A stretch of DNA of 64,000 nt from Helicobacter sp. Lineage in GTDB: Bacteria > Campylobacterota > Campylobacteria > Campylobacterales > Helicobacteraceae. Under the pieces are notes generated by a model. It ran no database searches. It was not told the DNA's origin and worked only from the letters and a program-made list of their open reading frames with translations. Shown piece by piece: positions 62,273 to 64,000 of this stretch (positions are counted from its first letter, which is position 1; every line of letters begins with the position of its first letter). The position numbers and the translations under genes were made by a program. Location: contig NZ_JAAVGY010000062.1 of assembly GCF_014799995.1 (NCBI RefSeq), positions 41,417 to 105,416 of the forward strand, in the 5' to 3' direction.

Positions 62273-63651
62273 AATACTACGCAACGATTTATATCAAAAC
62301 TATGCAAGTACCATCATTAGTTCCACATACTTTTTTGGGATTAACAAAAGAGAATCCTAATAAGTTAGGTAAGCAAGAAATAGAAATACAAAAATATAAA
62401 GACGACTATTTAATTGGGGGACAATTTTTGGTTAAAACTAAAGGAGAATGGTATGAAAATATCTATCCTAGTATCTTAAGTGATGACTTTCAGGGGGAGG
62501 GCTTTTGGGGATTTGGACCAGAATCTAAGGTATGGAAGTCAGGTAAAGTTTTTGAGAATAATCAATATAATCACGAACCATACGAAAATATTGAGCAGCT
62601 TAACGATAATTCATACAAAAAGACAGACATACGCAGTTCATCTACCTTTCAAAGTAATAATCGTTGCGTATTTGAAATCTCAAAAGAGCAGTATGAAACA
62701 TTATTAGAGCTAATTAAGCAAGATGTCTTAAGCACTTTGTATATTAATAAAAATTCCGATGTTCCAGTTACTCAAGAATTAAAATATGACCTTACAAGCA
62801 ACAACTGCACCACTTGGGTTTTGCACAAACTAGATTCTATTGGCATAGAAGTAATAGACTTAAAAGAATGGATACCCGATATAGTGCCTAATTCAAATCC
62901 CGCCTATCAAATAAGCAAATACTTTTTAAAACAAGCATTTGATATAGAATTTAATCTTATTGATACCCTTAAAGATTCCTTGCAAGATTTAGCGTATTAT
63001 CATCTTGTCCTTAATAAATTCCAAAGTGTTGATGAGGATTTAGAATCCATTAAAGGGGCAAAAGCTTTTAGGGAGTGGGCTAGAGGAATGATAAATAATC
63101 GCTTTGTGTGTGTCTTAGAGCCAAATTATAATCGTTTATCTAAATATGACATCAAGTGTTCTAGCCAAGAAGAGGATTTCATCGCTATATTGAAAAAATG
63201 GAAAGAAAACTTACAACACAAAAGAAAGCAATTAAGATATGTCTATACAATGCTTGATAGGATTCTTAGCTCTCAAATAAAAAAGGCAAATGATTTGCAA
63301 GGAAGCTTTACTTTTATAAGCTACAACAAGGAAACAAAGAAAATACAACTAAGCAATAAACAAAGCAACTATGAACCTTATGATGAAAACGAATTAGACC
63401 CAAATATTCCTGCTAATAATTGGAGTCTTAATCAGCTCTCGCCTTATATTCTTATCCCCAAAGACAAAACAATTTCAAGGATTCTATATCATAAATACGA
63501 TTATGGAAAAATTAGCGATTCTTATATAGAGGCTATTAATCAGAGCTATTTAGGAATCTTGAGTGATAATGATAACTTGGCATATTGGAGCAAAGCTTTA
63601 CATAAATTAAGAAAGTCTCAAGTAGTATATGAGGAGATAGAAAATGTCTGA
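62269..63651 (+). CDS. Predicted permuted papain-fold (NlpC/P60-like) effector-type protein
   Basis: 460 residues. VPHTFLGLTKE at about 19-29 gives a candidate catalytic His, and YDLTSNNCTTWVLHKLDSIGI at about 173-193 gives a candidate nucleophile Cys. His before Cys is the order of circularly permuted papain-like (LRAT/YiiX/DUF4105-type) enzymes. The C-terminal ~260 residues are helical and charged, not recognised. No signal peptide. Low GC relative to hisF. Could be a toxin or secreted peptidoglycan amidase, or a self-acting membrane enzyme; all inferred. Confidence 0.5.
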   Translation: MKYYATIYIKTMQVPSLVPHTFLGLTKENPNKLGKQEIEIQKYKDDYLIGGQFLVKTKGEWYENIYPSILSDDFQGEGFWGFGPESKVWKSGKVFENNQYNHEPYENIEQLNDNSYKKTDIRSSSTFQSNNRCVFEISKEQYETLLELIKQDVLSTLYINKNSDVPVTQELKYDLTSNNCTTWVLHKLDSIGIEVIDLKEWIPDIVPNSNPAYQISKYFLKQAFDIEFNLIDTLKDSLQDLAYYHLVLNKFQSVDEDLESIKGAKAFREWARGMINNRFVCVLEPNYNRLSKYDIKCSSQEEDFIAILKKWKENLQHKRKQLRYVYTMLDRILSSQIKKANDLQGSFTFISYNKETKKIQLSNKQSNYEPYDENELDPNIPANNWSLNQLSPYILIPKDKTISRILYHKYDYGKISDSYIEAINQSYLGILSDNDNLAYWSKALHKLRKSQVVYEEIENV

Positions 63652-64000
63652 AACAAATAACACAACCAAAACAAAAGAAACAATCTTTGCTTATGATAAT
63701 CAAATAATTGATATAGAGGAATTAGCATCCAAAAACATAGACACTCTAAACTCTAAATTATATTTTATGGGCATAGAACTCACAGGAGGCACAGAATCTT
63801 CTAATCCTCTCTCTGCATACTTCTTTGGAGAATTAGATTCTAAATCCAGCATAGGATTAGATGAATCTCTCCCTATCTATTACTTCTCCCCTAAAGATGA
63901 AGAAAATAATCTAGGCACACTCCTTATCTTTTTAAATGCTTCTACTCTTACTCTTTTAAATTATTCTCTCTTAGATTCTAGTTTAAATATTAAACTAGAA
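63644..64000 (+). CDS. Unknown protein, N-terminal 119 residues (continues past window end)
   Basis: Open to the last base. It starts at ATG overlapping the preceding stop by 8 bases, so is coupled to the papain-fold protein. Ser/Asn/Leu-rich with YFMGIELTGGTESSNPLSAYFFGELDS; no signal peptide and no family recognised. The same low-GC composition suggests it belongs to the same accessory unit. Confidence 0.55.
   Translation, partial: MSETNNTTKTKETIFAYDNQIIDIEELASKNIDTLNSKLYFMGIELTGGTESSNPLSAYFFGELDSKSSIGLDESLPIYYFSPKDEENNLGTLLIFLNASTLTLLNYSLLDSSLNIKLE

Overview
The window looks like a chromosomal segment of an enterohepatic Helicobacter, of the H. pullorum / H. canadensis / H. winghamensis kind. 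This is an inference from gene content and order; no search was run. The supports are: Campylobacterota operon orders (aroQ-pepQ-folK-flhF-flhG-fliA-fliM-fliY; recA-eno-aroK; prtC-like gene next to a remote cheZ), the futalosine menaquinone gene mqnD, a CadF-like OmpA protein, a Campylobacter-type nssR/ctb nitrosative stress pair, and N-glycan sugar genes (pglD, pglE, pglF). The last three groups are Campylobacter-like and not typical of H. pylori. The DNA is AT-rich with short intergenic gaps.

Layout. 1-2.5 kb: end of an MFS gene, fliR, and a Bcr/CflA-type transporter. 2.5-5.3 kb (minus): lpxK, a DegT-family protein without the PLP lysine, nadE. 5.4-7.7 kb: CadF-like OmpA protein and a CheX-type chemotaxis protein. 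7.8-18.1 kb (minus): a long flagellar/housekeeping operon from aroQ to ruvX, ending in an acetyltransferase-like gene that a G10 tract has put out of frame. 18.2-20.2 kb: unknown gene, rsmD, LysR regulator. 20.5-24.2 kb (minus): U32 protein, cheZ, gpmI. 24.2-26.6 kb: mraY-murD. 26.8-30.6 kb: two unknown convergent genes, then a Tat-exported transglutaminase-like protein with MerT- and MerP-like proteins. 30.9-33.7 kb: cmoB, a small lipoprotein, and the ctb / nssR locus. 33.8-38.5 kb: pglD-pglE-pglF plus a glycosyltransferase. 38.6-43.4 kb: four tRNAs, cinA-like gene, ppk2, TusA/YedE pair, tRNA-Arg, HU. 43.6-48.2 kb: gapA-pgi and pta-ackA. 48.4-51.8 kb (minus): a type IIG-like restriction-modification gene cut in two by a toxin-antitoxin cassette. 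52-59.2 kb: recA-eno-ftsB-like-AMIN-aroK-glycosyltransferase-waaF-mqnD. 59.2-61 kb: trpS and hisF, divergent. 61.1-64 kb: a low-GC accessory block of small membrane proteins and proteins with a predicted His/Cys (permuted papain-like) fold, running off the right end.

How it fits together. Flagellar export and switch genes and three chemotaxis genes (fliM/fliY, cheX-like, cheZ) serve motility. pglDEF make the bacillosamine precursor for N-glycans, and waaF/lpxK make LPS. gapA, pgi, gpmI, eno and pta-ackA form gluconeogenic and acetate metabolism. The most unusual parts are the phase-variable gene at 7.8-8.9 kb, the interrupted restriction-modification gene, the possible NssR box placed at -41.5 of a putative ctb promoter, the lysine-less DegT protein, and the effector-like block at the right edge.
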